A program made the position numbers and the translations under genes. Source: Lampris incognitus (Eukaryota; Chordata; Actinopteri; Lampriformes; Lampridae). Taken from it: a stretch of 64,000 nt of DNA. Where the stretch lies: assembly GCF_029633865.1 (NCBI RefSeq), contig NC_079213.1, forward strand, positions 101,436,510 through 101,500,509, given 5' to 3'. Below the pieces are notes generated by a model that was not told the origin of the DNA, did no database searches, and saw only the letters and a list, made by a program, of their open reading frames with translations. Of this stretch, positions 43,302 to 57,270 are shown piece after piece. Position 1 is the stretch's first letter. Every line of letters begins with the position of its first letter.

Positions 43302-46300
43302 AAGAAGGGCACATCCCCCCCCCTGGTTTTTGGACAACGATGTAATAACCAAGTCTATAAATCACAGTCTTAACCAGGGTCCGGGTCTCCTGACAAGTTG
43401 ATGTGAAGTGTAGGAACTTTCTTCTCTGGTTAATGAGAGGGTCGTTGGTGAAGTGCAGACGGTAAACTCGTGTGAAATAATAGCGGTCCGGTCCGGGAGT
43501 CCACATTACAGATGTGTGTTGGACCCTCGCGGCAGAAGCAGACCTGCGTGGACGCTGCTGAAGACCCCGCTACACGTGGGGAAGTGGCTCGCAGATTTTT
43601 AACCACTAACGAGTCGCGCCGAACAGAACTTGTCTGTTTTTTAGTAATTAAAATGATCCGGGGGGGGGGGGAGTACCATGGTTAATTGAAAAATGGTTAA
43701 TCAAAACGCAACCAGATGTGGATTGATTTGCTGGGCTGCCGTCTCTCCCTTCCACTTCAGGCTGAATGGAAACTATTAAAAACGGTGTGCGTGCGCGCGC
43801 GCGTGTACGCGCGCGCGCGTCTATATGAGCCAGAAGAGGGAAAAGCACCATTTGATCTGAATTTATGTCTCCATAGTTTGGAGGTGCTCTCGGTGCTGGT
43901 CACCATGCTTTTTTTAAAGCCGCCCATGGTTTTGGTTGAAATCCCTTTTCAATTGGAAGGGGATTTCGACCCTTACATGACCCGAGGAGAGAGCATTGAG
44001 AAGCTAATCCATTATAATTGGAGGTTGGCTATTTATCTGGAGAAGGAAAATAAAATCCAGAACGTGTTCCTGACCCGGGCCTATCGGTAGAGTAATTACA
44101 TATCTGAGCAGCCAAACAGACGAGACAATAGACGATGAAAGTGACCTGAATATTAAAAAAAAAGAAACGCTTGAGAAATCAATGTTTACTCAGAAAAAAA
44201 AGGACATTTGTTTGGTATCACGGAGCGGCAGTGAAATTAGATCATTTTACCATGCATCCATAATTCAGACCCACCGTGTGTTGAACCCGCCTGGATCACA
44301 GGATGGAGTCGTGGTCCCCCCCCCCCCCCCCATCTCCCCTCTACGTCTGGAAAAAACACAAATTCTCCTCTGAATTAGAGTCCCGTGAATGTGTGCAACC
44401 GTTGGCTTCTGTGTTCGGTCATTATCTCTGGTGACCAAACGAAGGTGTAAGTCATCTGCAAAATACAGCCTCACGCTCCGTTTGTTGGGGGTCTCTCCCG
44501 GACCCTGACTGAGAAATTCAAAAATAACCAGGCAGAGATAACCTCGTCACTTTACTAGGGTTTGTGCAAAAGTTCAAGTCAGCATTGCTGCATAGCCCAT
44601 TTTGTGTTGCTTAAATGACGGAGAACAGGTGACTAGCGCTCGCGCTCAGAAGCAGAACAGAGCTAATATCTCACTGCATACGGCGGCCTTGCATGTGGTG
44701 AAAAACAGGCTTATTTGAGTGTGTGTAAAGCCGTGGTATAAGGGAGTGCATGTGTGTGTGTGTTTGTGTGTGTGTGTGTAATACGAGCATGTCAGGCTCC
44801 ATGAACTACAATGCCTCTCCCGGCCTCTTTATGTTGGGAGGCCGCTTCACATCTTCCCGCACAAAAAAAAAAATGTTTGAATTAATGCAAGTGCAAATTC
44901 CAACTGTTTGGAGGGAACATATTTGCATATCAAAGTGGTACCGGCCCTTTTCCTCCACTGGAAAGAGAGCGCTAGGTTTTCTGCCGCCGGTTTGTGCAGG
45001 AGCCCAGAAGAGAGGAGGGGAAGAGTGTGACCTGGTGAAATGGGAGGACTCCTGCACGCCTCTCCACCCTTTTCAGAGCACTCCCGAGTGAAAATGTAAT
45101 CTCGCCGGGTTTTTGTTTGTGCATTATGTCAGAGAGCATGTCACAGCTTTCAACGCCTTCACACAACAGACTAATTCAAACACACAGTCATTCACAAACG
45201 TAGTAAACAGCGTTACAATTGGGGGGTATCATATATTTTGCCCCACAAATTAAATGCTCTGTTGCGATAATCTACGCTATATAACATGTTAATGGTCTGC
45301 CAAGATACACCCACTTAATGTGAAGGGCTTATTCAATTTGTCAACGCCCTTAAAAACCCCGCGTTGCATGATTGTTTGGAGTTTTCCCCCAAACCCTTGC
45401 GAATCACAAGAAGGAGCTGATGAAAACGAGTACTCCCAGCGCCAGTGTTCTCCAACGCTGTCATGCGAACTCTGTTGTGCAAGCACACCCTTATAAGCAT
45501 GTTTCTGTTGAAATCGAGCAAAGTGTGGCTCTTCTTTGCAGTCTATAGTCTTCTTTTTTTTCCCAAAGGGGGCGCGTCTGCTTTCACAGACCTGCAGCTG
45601 TTGTTGATCTGCCAGAGAACCAGATTGCTTCTCCGTGTTCCTCCGTTCGGCTCCACTCGCAGATCAATATAGCACAGGGCCCCTCCACGCACAGCCATGG
45701 AGAGGCAAACCGGTACAGGTCTCTCTGTTCCCTACACTTTAGGCGACCCTCTCCTCGCAATACGAGCTCCCGAGTGAGCGGGTGAGAATATTGTTTTTTA
45801 GCTTTCAATGCATGAAAATGTGCGATATTGTGACTTGCACAATTCAGCTGCCTGCTGTGGTGCCGTTTTCTAATATGTTGCCAGATGATACCAGTTGTGC
45901 CGTTGAGGGAGCGTGGCTTCCATTTCAGCAGGAGGTGCAGAAAACAGATCACACCTCAGCTTTCACAGCCTCTTCAGTTTAAACATAATGTAATTAATAA
46001 TGTTGATGATGATGATGATGATGACGGCCAGCCAGGCAGTTGAGCTCCGGCTTTATAGAGGTAATTTGTCACTAATTTAACCCAAGTGCACACACGGACA
46101 ATCGGTGGCAACATTTGCACAATTTGCTTTTGTTGCGCTCCGTCAGAACATGTGTCATCAGCCGACTGTCTTTGTGTTAGAAGCGGATGGCTCGTCCACA
46201 CGAACGTGACAGGCCAAGTCCATGGTGCTTACATGAATTTGTGCGTCTTTGCATGGGTATGTGTTTCAGTCTAGGCCTATAGGGATTTGCCGCCGTGAGT

Positions 46301-47304
46301 CACACAGTGATGAACGCCAAAATGGTGCACATTATTCTCATCTGGCGATACCAGAATTTCTATTGTCCAACTGAGTGTGAGGAACAACGGCCAATTTCAC
46401 CCGCAGTTCCCCGCGCCTGGTGTGTTAGCTACGCCGTGGCAAGAGAGCAGGCAAGGGGAGATGGAAGAAAGGTGTTGAATGGGGTATAAATGTGTCAGAA
46501 GTAGGGGGTCATGGAGAGCCGGAGCATTGAAATTTACACCCCATTGCTGATTTGCCGTGCAAATCGTGGCGTTGTGTTTGCAGATGCAATCGTTTTCTGT
46601 AGCCAAACCACCTACACGGAGCCGTACTGCGCGGATAACTGCGCACCATTAAGAGGAATAAACAAGGCTGTAAAAGAAAGCTATGACAAATTTGATGTAA
46701 CGTGCAGGTCGTTGGCAGGCCAAAATACCTCCCCTTTCATGACTGATTTTATTTTACGATCGGCAATCTGTTAAACGCTCCGCGCCAGTGTGTTTCCCTC
46801 CCTGCCATTTTGTGAACATTTGTTTCCACTTGCCAAAGGCCTCCGATGCAGCGGGGGATTCGGTGCCCCCGAAATGGCAGGTGAAACTTTTCTGCCTGCC
46901 TGAATGATTTTGTCTGAGCAGAACATTGTGGACCAAGGGCGGAGGAGGAGGAGGAGGTGGAGGACAGGGGTCAACATCAACTCTGTTGAAAAGACACGAC
47001 CGGGATATTAGCCGCTTGGCTCTCAGATTGCAGTTTCTCGCTCGCTCTCTCTCCGCCGGTCAAGTGGCGGCCCTCCTGAGCTTATCTGGCGTATCTTTTT
47101 CATTAGCTCGCTCGTTTTGTGCGTTTTTGAAAAGGGGATTTTCAAAATAGAAGGACTAAGTGCTACATTAGGTCATAAAAAAACTCCTGTTTCTGTGTCG
47201 CACAGCAGCTTTGGGGCTTAACATATTGGCCTGGTTACTGATCGTGGCCGAGATATTTTAGAGCGTCATGTTGCAAATAGTGACTTGCTGTCAGAGAGGA
47301 CAGG
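43302..47304. other. Candidate intron 1, proximal part; no exon seen
   Basis: No supported coding sequence. The 43716-44090 frame has no motif and overlaps the GC tract. G and C homopolymers lie at 43660-43671 and 44318-44330. A GT tract is at 44749-44778. The blocks 45785-46010 and 46500-46760 look unique and conserved-like, which is unverified. Confidence 0.4.
43786..43821. repeat. Alternating GC/GT tract with Z-DNA potential
   Basis: GTGTGCGTGCGCGCGCGCGT then GTACGCGCGCGCGCGT is a 36-bp alternating purine-pyrimidine run about 490 bp after the candidate first exon. Confidence 0.85.
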
Positions 47305-48297
47305 CTGTGTATGTGTGTGTATGTGTGTGTATGTGGTGCTGTGTATGGCTGTGTATGTGGTGCTGTGTATGGCTGTGTATGGCTGTGTATGTGTGTGTAT
47401 GTGGTGCTGTGTATGGCTGTGTATGTGGTGCTGCGTATGTGGTGCTGTGTATGGGTGTATATGGTGCTGTGTATAGGTGCGTATGTGGTGCTATGTATGG
47501 GTGTGTATGTGGTGCTGTGCATAAGAGTGTATGTGGTGTGTGTGTGTGTGTGTGTGTATGGGTGTGTACGGTGTGTATGTGGTGCTATGTATAAGTGTGT
47601 ATGTGATGTGTATATGTAGTGCTCTGTATAGATGTGTATGTATTGGTGTGTATGTGGTGCTGTGTATAAGTGTGTATGTGTGTATAGGTGAGTATGTGGT
47701 GCTGTGTATAGGTGTGTGTGTGGTGTGTATATAGGTATGTATGTGGTGCTGTGTGTAGGTGTGTATGTGGTGTGTGTATGGGTGTGTATGTGGTGCCCTG
47801 TATGTGGTGCTGTGTATGTGGTGTGTGTATATATGAGTGTGTATGTGGTGCTGTGTATAAGTGTGTATGTAGTGTGTGTATGTGGTAGTCTGTATAGATG
47901 TGTATTTGGTGCTGTGTATAAGTGTGTATGTAGTGTGTATGTGGTAATCTGTATAGATGTGTATGTGGTGCTGTGTAGAAGTGTGTATGTAGTGTGTATG
48001 TGGTACTCTGTATAGATGTGTATGTGGTTTTGTGTGTAAGCATGTATGTAGTGTGTGTATGTGGTACTCTGTATAGCTGTGTATGTGGTGTGTGTATATG
48101 TGTGGATGTGGTGTGTGTATATAGGTGTGGATGTGGTGCTGTGTATAGGTGTGTATGTGTATGTGGTGTGTGTATAGTGTGTATGTGGTGCTGTGTATGG
48201 GTGTGTATGTGGTGTGTGTATAGGTGTGGATGTGGTGCTGTGTATAGGTGTGTATGTGGTGTGTGTATAGGTGTGTATGTGTATGGGTGTGTATGTG
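47305..48297. repeat. ~1-kb GT-rich minisatellite (GTGTATGTGGTGCTGTGTAT units)
   Basis: Irregular tandem repeats of about 20-45 bp built from GTGTATGTGGTGCTGTGTAT and GTGTGTATAGGTGTGTATGT. The G-rich strand is + throughout. It generates a 298-codon meaningless His/Thr/Tyr-rich open frame on the minus strand. Confidence 0.95.
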
Positions 48298-48801
48298 ACT
48301 CAATGCTGGAGAATATTCTCTGGAATTGGAGTATGGATCGCAGACATCACCAACATTTCCCGGCACAGATAGGCTTTCTCTTTGCACAGTTAAATTTGAC
48401 CTGCAGCATTGATATTGTATGATTTCAATTATACCGATTGTTGTTGTTAATTTGATAATATTTAAGCAATTGTAGATGAATCGTGCAAAAATGCTGTAAG
48501 CTCGTGGTCAGCTTTATTTATTTTTTTAAATTTTTGTTTCTTTTTTTAATTCAATTCTGTTATTATTTAATCTAGTGTTCATTTTGATTAAGACCAATAA
48601 TGCAGACGACAAAAAAAACACACACACACACACACACATGCACATGCACGTGCACAGCCCCTATCTCCCTCTTTGTGCCATGTGAACAGGACTTGTCCTT
48701 ATCTGTGCACAGCTGCAACAGTATTTGGGAAAATATTCAATTTCTAGAGGAGAACCTGTGAGGCACGGCTCTGAGTAAACAGCGGTTATTGCGCTTGTGC
48801 C
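48298..48801. other. Gene-free stretch
   Basis: AT-rich with a CA tract at 48619-48639. Nothing recognised. Confidence 0.4.
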
Positions 48802-48979
48802 ATGGCAGCCGAGAGCCAGGCCGGGTCGGGGGAGGCGAGGGGGAGAGGGGAGTGTGGGGTTTCTGCGGACGTCTGCCAGGGGAAGGAGTCGTGTCTCGGC
48901 TGGATTATAGGAGAGCGCTGCACAGCCACACTTAAAAGCCCCCTTTCCCCAACAAGACAGGGCTGTTATTTAGGGATGT
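48802..48979 (+). CDS. Speculative alternative first coding exon
   Basis: The ATG at 48802 in a good context (GCCATGGCAG) opens MAAESQAGSGEARGRGECGV and stays open past a GTGAGTAA splice donor at 48980. The local sequence is GC-rich (48800-48900) inside AT-rich DNA. No acceptor is needed for a first exon, but no promoter motif or family similarity is seen. The unspliced frame closes soon after (48985-48987). Chance is a real alternative. Confidence 0.2.
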
Positions 48980-49242
48980 GTGAGTAAACACACCAGTGCA
49001 GTATATTTCCTGCACATACTACGCTGCTGTTGTCCTTGACAATTCTGACTCATTGCAAGCATGGAGAGAAAAGTTCTACTCCCGCCAACATGTTTTTACT
49101 TTTTTTTTTGTTCAAATATAATTTTGACATTGGGCTGCAGACATCTTTGCAGTAGATATAGAACATATGTGTGTGTATGTATATATATATATATATATAT
49201 TATAATTTTTTTTCACTGACATCATTTCGGAGAGGCAAAAAT

Positions 49243-49683
49243 CAGGGTTCCCACTCTTTTCTAGAGATCATTTTCCAGGACTTTTCCAGGACATTTTCAG
49301 CGATGATCTAGCTGGTACGACAGACAGGGATCGCACCATACACTAACATGTTCCTCTCTGTGGAAGTCTTGATTTAAAAGACGTGCAGTCTGTGGCTATA
49401 ACTTATCTAGGAAATCATCTCACATGCCAAGAAATGATGACAAATTGATCATAGAATAATGCAGGTGAGAAATATGGGAAATACTCATTTTGGGGAGCGC
49501 CGATAGATCGCCTAGTAGTTACTTCTCAGCTAAAGGAAAATGGAAGAATGTTGAAGTAATTTTCCAGGACAACACAAGATTTTCCAGGACATTTTAGTTT
49601 TTCTCTCTAATTTCCATGTGTTTTCGATGACTGGAAAATTGGTCCGCTATTTGCCAGGTTTTCCAGGACGCGTGGGAACCCTG
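49243..49683. mobile_element. MITE of the CAGGGTTCCCACTCTT family, copy 2
   Basis: The left end CAGGGTTCCCACTCTTTTCT and the right end, read inward, CAGGGTTCCCACGCGTCCTG. Subterminal TTTTCCAGGAC words occur in both orientations. Related to 23350-23679. No target duplication is certain. Confidence 0.75.
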
Positions 49684-51131
<1,448 letters not shown>

Positions 51132-51197
51132 ACAGATAATGTCTCTCTCTCTCACTCTCTCTCTCACTCTCTCGCTGTCTGCACAGATAATGTCTCT

Positions 51198-52185
51198 GTA
51201 AATGATTTAACCACCCTCATTGAAGCTTCTTCCAGTAATTGAAGAAGCAGAGACTTTATGCTATAGAGGAAAACAATACTCACATTATCTCGCATCTCCA
51301 CCAGTCTGACATTCAGCAAAGAGGCATGAAGGACTGGACTTACTGCCAACGACTCTGGATGTCTTAATCGAGCCGAGGGAGGAAGAAAAAAAAAAGAAAG
51401 AAAGAAAAAAAAGAAAGAAGATAAATCAGGTTTGGGTTTTCTTCACACCAATATTTTCGACAGCACAACAGGTGCCGCCGTGTTGTGGATGTGATAACAT
51501 GGGGTGTCGCACGATGAGATTGCATGTCCTCCATCGACCACCTGAGGGTGAAGTGCCGCCTTGCGATGCTATTTAGTTGATTTGCAAAGAGGTGTACATG
51601 CGTCATTTGCATACAAAGGTTACTGATAATTACTCAGAAATGTGATTTGACAAACAGGTGTCGGCAACAACACTAACCTTTTGCGCTAATTATGATCATT
51701 AACCGAGCCCTGGTAAATGAATACAGGTTTATTATTTATTTCTTGGTTTAATGAGGGTTATCTGTGAACACGCTGGTTAAGAAATAGAAACCCTTCGAGC
51801 ATTGGAGGAAAAAAAAAAGGAAGCTGTGACTCTCCCTGTGACTGGATGCCGTCTCCATGTGTCAATATGATTGCTTCAGGTTGGAATTTCTGTTGTTCCT
51901 GGTGGAGCAAGGGGAGCTTTGATTGCGTAGCAGTGGAGGAGAATTGACCTTGTGTGTCAGCGCTGGTTCTTTCCTGTACGCCTTGTTTGATACGGCGCAC
52001 TCTCGGGCTGGAATGGCCTCAGGACGACTTGTTCTCGACAGAGATACATTGTCTCAGGCAGCCAATAAACCACCGCTCTGAGTGGCGACATCTGTGAACC
52101 CCATTGCCACTACCGTGTGTGGGGCGAGCGACAACATGGCAACTGTCACACCTGCACCTGCCACCGAGCCGCTCTCTCTCGGTCC
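51198..52185. other. Gene-free stretch
   Basis: Contains an A/G-rich tract at 51380-51420. No coding or repeat ends recognised. Confidence 0.4.
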
Positions 52186-52503
52186 CGTCTTTCTGTCTCT
52201 GTCCGTCTGTCTGTCTTGTTCTCTGTCCAGCTGTCTCTCTCTCTCTCTCTTTATCCATCTGTCTGTCTGTCTCTGTCTGTTGGTCCCTCTGTCTCGCTCT
52301 CTGTCCATGTGTCTGTCTGTCTCTCTCTGTCCATCTGTCTGTCTCTCCATCTGTCTTTCCGTGTCTGTCTGTTGCTCCCTCTCTCTGTCCGTCTGTCTCT
52401 CTGTCTGTCTGTCTCTCTCTGTCCATCTGTCTGTCTGTCTCTCTCTGTTGGTCCCTCTGTCTCTCTCTTCCTCTCTCTGTCTCTGTCCATCTGTCTCTCT
52501 CGC

Positions 52504-52534
<31 letters not shown>

Positions 52535-52666
52535 GTCTGTTGGTCCCTCTCTCTCTCTCTCTGGCCGCCTGTCTGTCTCTCTCTGTGTGTGTTGGTCCCT
52601 CTGTCTCTCTCTCTCTATGTCCGTCTGTTTGTCTCTCTCTCTTTCTGTGCCCGTCTGTCTCTCCTG
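52186..52666. repeat. TCTG/TCTC pyrimidine-rich minisatellite, ~480 bp
   Basis: Imperfect units of about 30-100 bp mix GTCTGTCTCTCTCTGT, GGTCCCTCTGTCTCTCTC and GTCCATCTGTCTGTCT. All three plus frames stay open for about 200 codons because the repeat lacks stop words; none is a gene. Confidence 0.95.
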
Positions 52667-53316
52667 CTTGTGTCAGCCACATCTCTCTGGATGAGGAGGA
52701 GCAGGCTGTGGTCTCTGTGAGGGTCAGCTGAAGAGGAGCTTCTTGAGTGAAGACACTTGAAAACAGGAACAAAATGTCAATCCAAATAGAGATGTTTAAA
52801 AAAAAAACAGACTGCCCTCAGGGCCCAAATTTAAATCCGCTGAGGCCGGGGCAGCCGTTCTCCATCTATTAAATAAGAACAAGGGCTTAATGGAGAAAAA
52901 AAAGAAAAGCTGACCACTGCTGGACTGTTCACTTTGCCTTTGCTGTGTGTGTGGCGTTTGTCCAGCTCTGTCAGAGGACGACTCTCACGGGTCAACATGG
53001 TTTTACTGTTCACCACTTCAAGTTTGTAGGGATGAAGAATTTTTCTTTTGGAGAGAAACTCGATGTAGAGAACGCGAAGGACTTAGACTAAATGTTCTCA
53101 TGTAGATCATCTTAAGAACCTTTGTGAGAGAGAGAATGTATTTAATTATAATGATAATATAGTAAAAAAAAGTATGGTTTTTATGTAGTAAAAATGGTTA
53201 TTATAATTTTAGCAATTAATTTTTTTAGTTATTTGTAAATTAAAAATGGCAAACATTTGATGTTTACAGCTTTATAAGTGTTAGAATTGTTCTGATTCAT
53301 ATAGTGTTTATAAAAT
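52667..53316. other. Gene-free stretch
   Basis: AT-rich towards 53150-53280. Nothing recognised. Confidence 0.4.
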
Positions 53317-53692
53317 GGGCGGCATGGTGGTGCAGTGGTTAGCATTGTCGCCTCCCAGCGAGAAAGACCTGGGTTCAAGCTGCGGGGTAGTCCAACCTTG
53401 GGGGTCATTCCGGGTCGTCCTCTGTGTGGAGTTTGCATGTTCTCCCCGTGTCTGTGTGGGTTTCCTCCGGGTGCTCTGGTTTCCTCCCACAGTCCAAAGA
53501 CATGTAAGTCAGGTGAATCGGCTGTACTAAATTGTCCCTAGGTGTGAATGTGAGTGAATGTGTCGGCCCTGTGATGGCCTGGCGGCTTGTCCAGGGCGTC
53601 TCCCCGCCTGCTGCCCAATGACTGCTGGGATAGGCTCCAGCATCCCCCTGACCCTCAGAGCAGGATAAGCAGTTTGGATAATGGATGGATGG
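53317..53692 (+). mobile_element. SINE type A with GGAT tail, full length
   Basis: The head GGGCGGCATGGTGGTGCAGT, GGTTAGCAT (A box) and CCTGGGTTCAAGCTGCGG (B box) is intact. The body reads GTGTGGAGTTTGCATGTTCT, GGTTTCCTCCGGGTGCTCTG and CAGTCCAAAGACATGTAAGT. The 3' part ends GGGATAGGCTCCAGCATCCC, GAGCAGGATAAGCAGTTTGG and ATGGATGGATGG. It is the reference copy of this subfamily here. Confidence 0.9.
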
Positions 53693-56438
53693 AATAATAT
53701 AGTAATAGTCATTCTAGCAGTAGTATGTGTGTGATGCTGTCTGTAATGAAAACTGGTGAGTTGAACCGCCGTCTGTGCTTCACCTCTGTGCTGCTGTTGT
53801 TCTGACCCTGGCTCTCCTGTCTGACTCAGCACGGGTCTGCTTGTGTCTTTTAGGGAAGATATTTTGGGGATGTTTGAGGCTACCTTGTTGTCTGTTTATT
53901 CTTATCGGGTTCCTCAGGAACACTATCTGTCGATTTAGCCATTATCCACTGCCGAGTATGCAAAACTTCAATCCACGTTATTGCAGATGGACTTCTTAGG
54001 TTTGATGAATAACAACAGAAAGCAGAGCACAATGCAAGAAAATTAAAAAGAAAAAGATTAGAAAATCATCCCACTGCCTTTATGTCGTCAAAGAAAGAAG
54101 TTTTTCATCGGGGAACAATGCCAATAGGTGTTTTCAGACGGGAGAAGTGAGTCGGTATGTAGCGACATTCTCCTGCCAAATCCAACTTGTGGGTGAGAAA
54201 AGGAAGAGATGAACCAGGAAGTGGGGCGGTGGCGGCGGCGGTGGATGGAGATAGCATGGGATTAGCAGTGGGGAAGATTGAGTGACAGTGGCCGGTGACT
54301 GCTCCTCACAGCTCTGCTTGTACAGCTGTGCCAGGCCTGGCACCCGCCGCCGGTGCCCGTTGGATCTCGCTCCCTCTCCACTGCCGCAGGGTGAGCTAAT
54401 CAGCATCTTAAACACCAGCAATAAAGTTGAGCCCTCCCCAGAATGTGGGCTGTGGATGGAGGCTTGAAAATTGTTTATGTATTCATAATGAAAATCGGAA
54501 TGCTTAATATATACACCTCTGGGTATCTGCACGTGTGATTGTGTCTTTCTGGCAATTACGACAGGGGGGGAAAAATACATATACAGCTTACCCTAATAAT
54601 TCATCATGCCTCCATCTAAATGAGGTGTGAGACCCTGCTGGTGTGAATTCTGTCATAAATCACACACGGACCCTGTTCTGCTTTAGCCATTAGACGGGCC
54701 TGTTTGTCTCATGTAGCTCTATTCACTGCCTACCAGGCTGTTTTTAATTAGGACAGGCGTGAGAATTACAACTCCTACTTCACACCTGGCATGCCATCAC
54801 TAAAACCAAGATGCACCGACACACATGGAAAAGTGTGACAGTGAAGAGAATAATGACTAGGAAATAATACACTTGTAGATTCCTTTCCTAAGCACACATT
54901 TTGAAATCAACTATAAACCAAAATCCATACATCTATTTTGGGGTTTTTGAAAGCCTGCCTTGGTGTTAGAAATATCGGCTGTCATATAAATTTGGCTCAC
55001 TCTTTTGTCAGCAGAGTTAAAATGGTGAGAATTAAGAAAGTTGGGAATCTAACAGGGATTAATAGAGACTGCTAGCCTTCCTGGTGGTTAGCTGGTGCAG
55101 CTGGTGCTGGCATTAGTTTCTTATAATTAGGATAATGAAAATTGTCATTTCATCCGACTTTAGATGCTATCAGTCGATGTTGTAGCATTAACTGTAAAGT
55201 TAAAAAACGGCACCAAATCCCCAAAACAGCATCTGCAGCAAACAACACAAGTCCAAGTTTTAAACTCCACCATCAGCCGCAGCATCAGTGATCAAACGTG
55301 ACGTCTGCTGCTCTGATGTAGTCGACAGAAAGAGGATGGTGGACTTGGAGAGGGAAATGATGAATTTCTGTGCCCTGCAGAAAGAGGTGCCAGTGGCGTT
55401 TCCGTCATTCATCAACCCCGAGCTGATTACAAGCCAGTCTGGGTTGAGCTGACACGAAGCAGCCATTACCATCAGAAGCAGCAGGAGTGGGCCGACAGCA
55501 TGGAAGAGGGAGAGGAAAGTTTGCTGTGGTGTGCTGCGTATCAAGGGGCTGGGGTTGTGGATAGGCTGTATCTTTTTTTTATCTTAAGAAAAGTTCCTCT
55601 CGTGTTTAACCCCATGGAACCTTAGCTCAATTAATGGTGGTGTTGAAATGAAGCCAGCAGAGCTAAAGCTGCAGCTAACCATTAGCAAGCAATGTTAAAC
55701 ATTATAGGTGTGACACCATGACACCTACTCAACTTCAGTGCGTTAGAAAGGGAGGAGGGGGATGACAAATGGTACAGCTCGTATTCTCTCACCTGAAATG
55801 GCTGTAAAGTCCATGTGAGGGAATAGGAAGTGAAGGGGGGGGGTAAACATTACTTTGGGGCCTCCGTTAAGAGATGCTGTCAGCTGCACCCTTGGTATTT
55901 AAACTCCAACCAAAGTTAAAACAGTTTGTGTAAAGCGAAATGTCGAATGAAGCATCAATAACAGGAGTCATACAACTGGAGTATGCCGCCCCGGCCTGGA
56001 ACGGAAGTGCTAATTGATGCCTAGGATGGGCCTCAAAAGACATTTTGCCAAAAGGTCGGGAAAGTCGCTAGCCGTTCTTGGGACCAGGCTGGATATTTAT
56101 TAGCTATATATTATATTATTATATATATCATATTAGCTATAGCTACTCTTTTGAGAACCAATATGACCAATTTCAACCCTTGGTTATTAATTCGTCAAGT
56201 TCCTTGTTTGGTTTATTAGCAGTCTATTGAACTGTATCGATTGTTTTCTTTTTTTACATCAGTGACACTTCTTCCACCTGATGGCTCGATGAGGTTTTGA
56301 GGTGATTATACATGAGGCTTCACTGATCTCAATTAAGATCCTGATCAAGACTGAAAACATAATTAGCTATATGTCAAAGGAAGTAGGAGAAATGAAAGTA
56401 CATTAATAATCCACTTCATATTTATGTTATATGATATT

Positions 56439-56469
<31 letters not shown>

Positions 56470-56597
56470 GGCACTTTCGTAAGATATGTACACAGCAGAA
56501 AATGATAAATGATCATTAGTAATGTGGATATGATGACCAAGCAGGTAGAGACATTCATTGTTAATTTCACTAAAACAGTGGAACAAGTTCAGAAAAG
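53693..56597. other. Gene-free stretch, candidate intron
   Basis: A GGC-rich short run at 54225-54244 and TA runs at 56440-56460. The frames at 54134-54580 and 55260-55544 have no motif. Unique AT-rich blocks (54590-54800) look conserved-like, which is unverified. Confidence 0.4.
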
Positions 56598-56721
56598 TGT
56601 CTCACTTTACTGTAATGCAGCCTTTAAGACCAGTGAATAACAACATTTAAGTTATATCACCATATTACCAGAACCACAATCCCACAACACGTTTAGGCTC
56701 ATAAACATATCAGGTCTATAT
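56598..56721. repeat. Dispersed repeat, copy B
   Basis: TACTGTAATGCAGCCTTTAA, AACAACATTTAAGTTATATC and ACCACAATCCCACAACACGT match 16133-16690 without the SINE found there. It is cut at GTCTATAT, the left target duplication of the hAT that follows. Confidence 0.7.
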
Positions 56722-56859
56722 TAGAGCTGTCCCGAATACCATTTTTTGGGGCTCCGAAGCTTCGGTGGTGAGCAACAGCAAATACTCGGTGCTTCGGCAG
56801 ACAGGGGGAGCACGACTCGGGTAGGAGTCAGCCAGACATTTCTCCGTTGTTGAATGAGA

Positions 56860-57270
56860 TCCCAGATAGCAAAATTGCTGTGGCCTGGACCCATCCCACA
56901 CCGACACTTTCATCCGGCCCACATACCGTGTGGAATGATGGCACTTGGGCGGTCCGCTCCTGTTTGCCAGATCTGGGCCAGGACCAAGCCATAGCAATGC
57001 TGCATGTGCCACATATTTGCCAAAGGTGGCCCATATTTGTTTTGTGATATTTGGGCCATATTCACCATTTACCACACGGGCCACTTCAGGGTCACATCCA
57101 GATTACATGTTGCCGAGAGCACGGCATCTTTGCCAAAAAAGGCCCACATCTGATTTGGCATATTTGGGCCATATTTGCTATTATACATGTGGGCCACTTC
57201 AGGCTCACATCCCATTTTGTCAGGGCCAGAAGAAGGCCCTCAGTGCCGCATCATTGCCTGAAGTGGCTGC
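56860..57270. mobile_element. Non-autonomous element with ATCCCAGA-AGCA end, copy 2, nested in hAT
   Basis: It begins ATCCCAGATAGCAAAATTGC and carries the same ~70-bp units (GGCCCATATTTGTTTTGTGA, TTTGGGCCATATTTGCTATT) as 17395-17831 in reverse orientation. The far end (GCATCATTGCCTGAAGTGGC) lacks the last few bases of the terminus. Confidence 0.75.

Noticed and set aside
43716..44090. A 124-codon frame inside the candidate intron
   Set aside because: It spans the alternating GC tract, has no motif, no acceptor/donor pair and ordinary codon use. Conservation could reopen the question.
47491..48387. A 298-codon open frame on the minus strand
   Set aside because: It is the translation of the GT minisatellite (His/Thr/Tyr/Ile repeats), with no domain and no splice context.
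52082..52772. Overlapping ~200-codon frames on both strands
   Set aside because: They come from the TCTG/TCTC minisatellite. Several frames being open at once is typical of repeats, not genes.
55260..55544. A 94-codon minus frame with a hydrophobic stretch suggesting a signal peptide
   Set aside because: The start lacks context, the frame has no family match that I recognise, and hydrophobic runs are common in chance frames.
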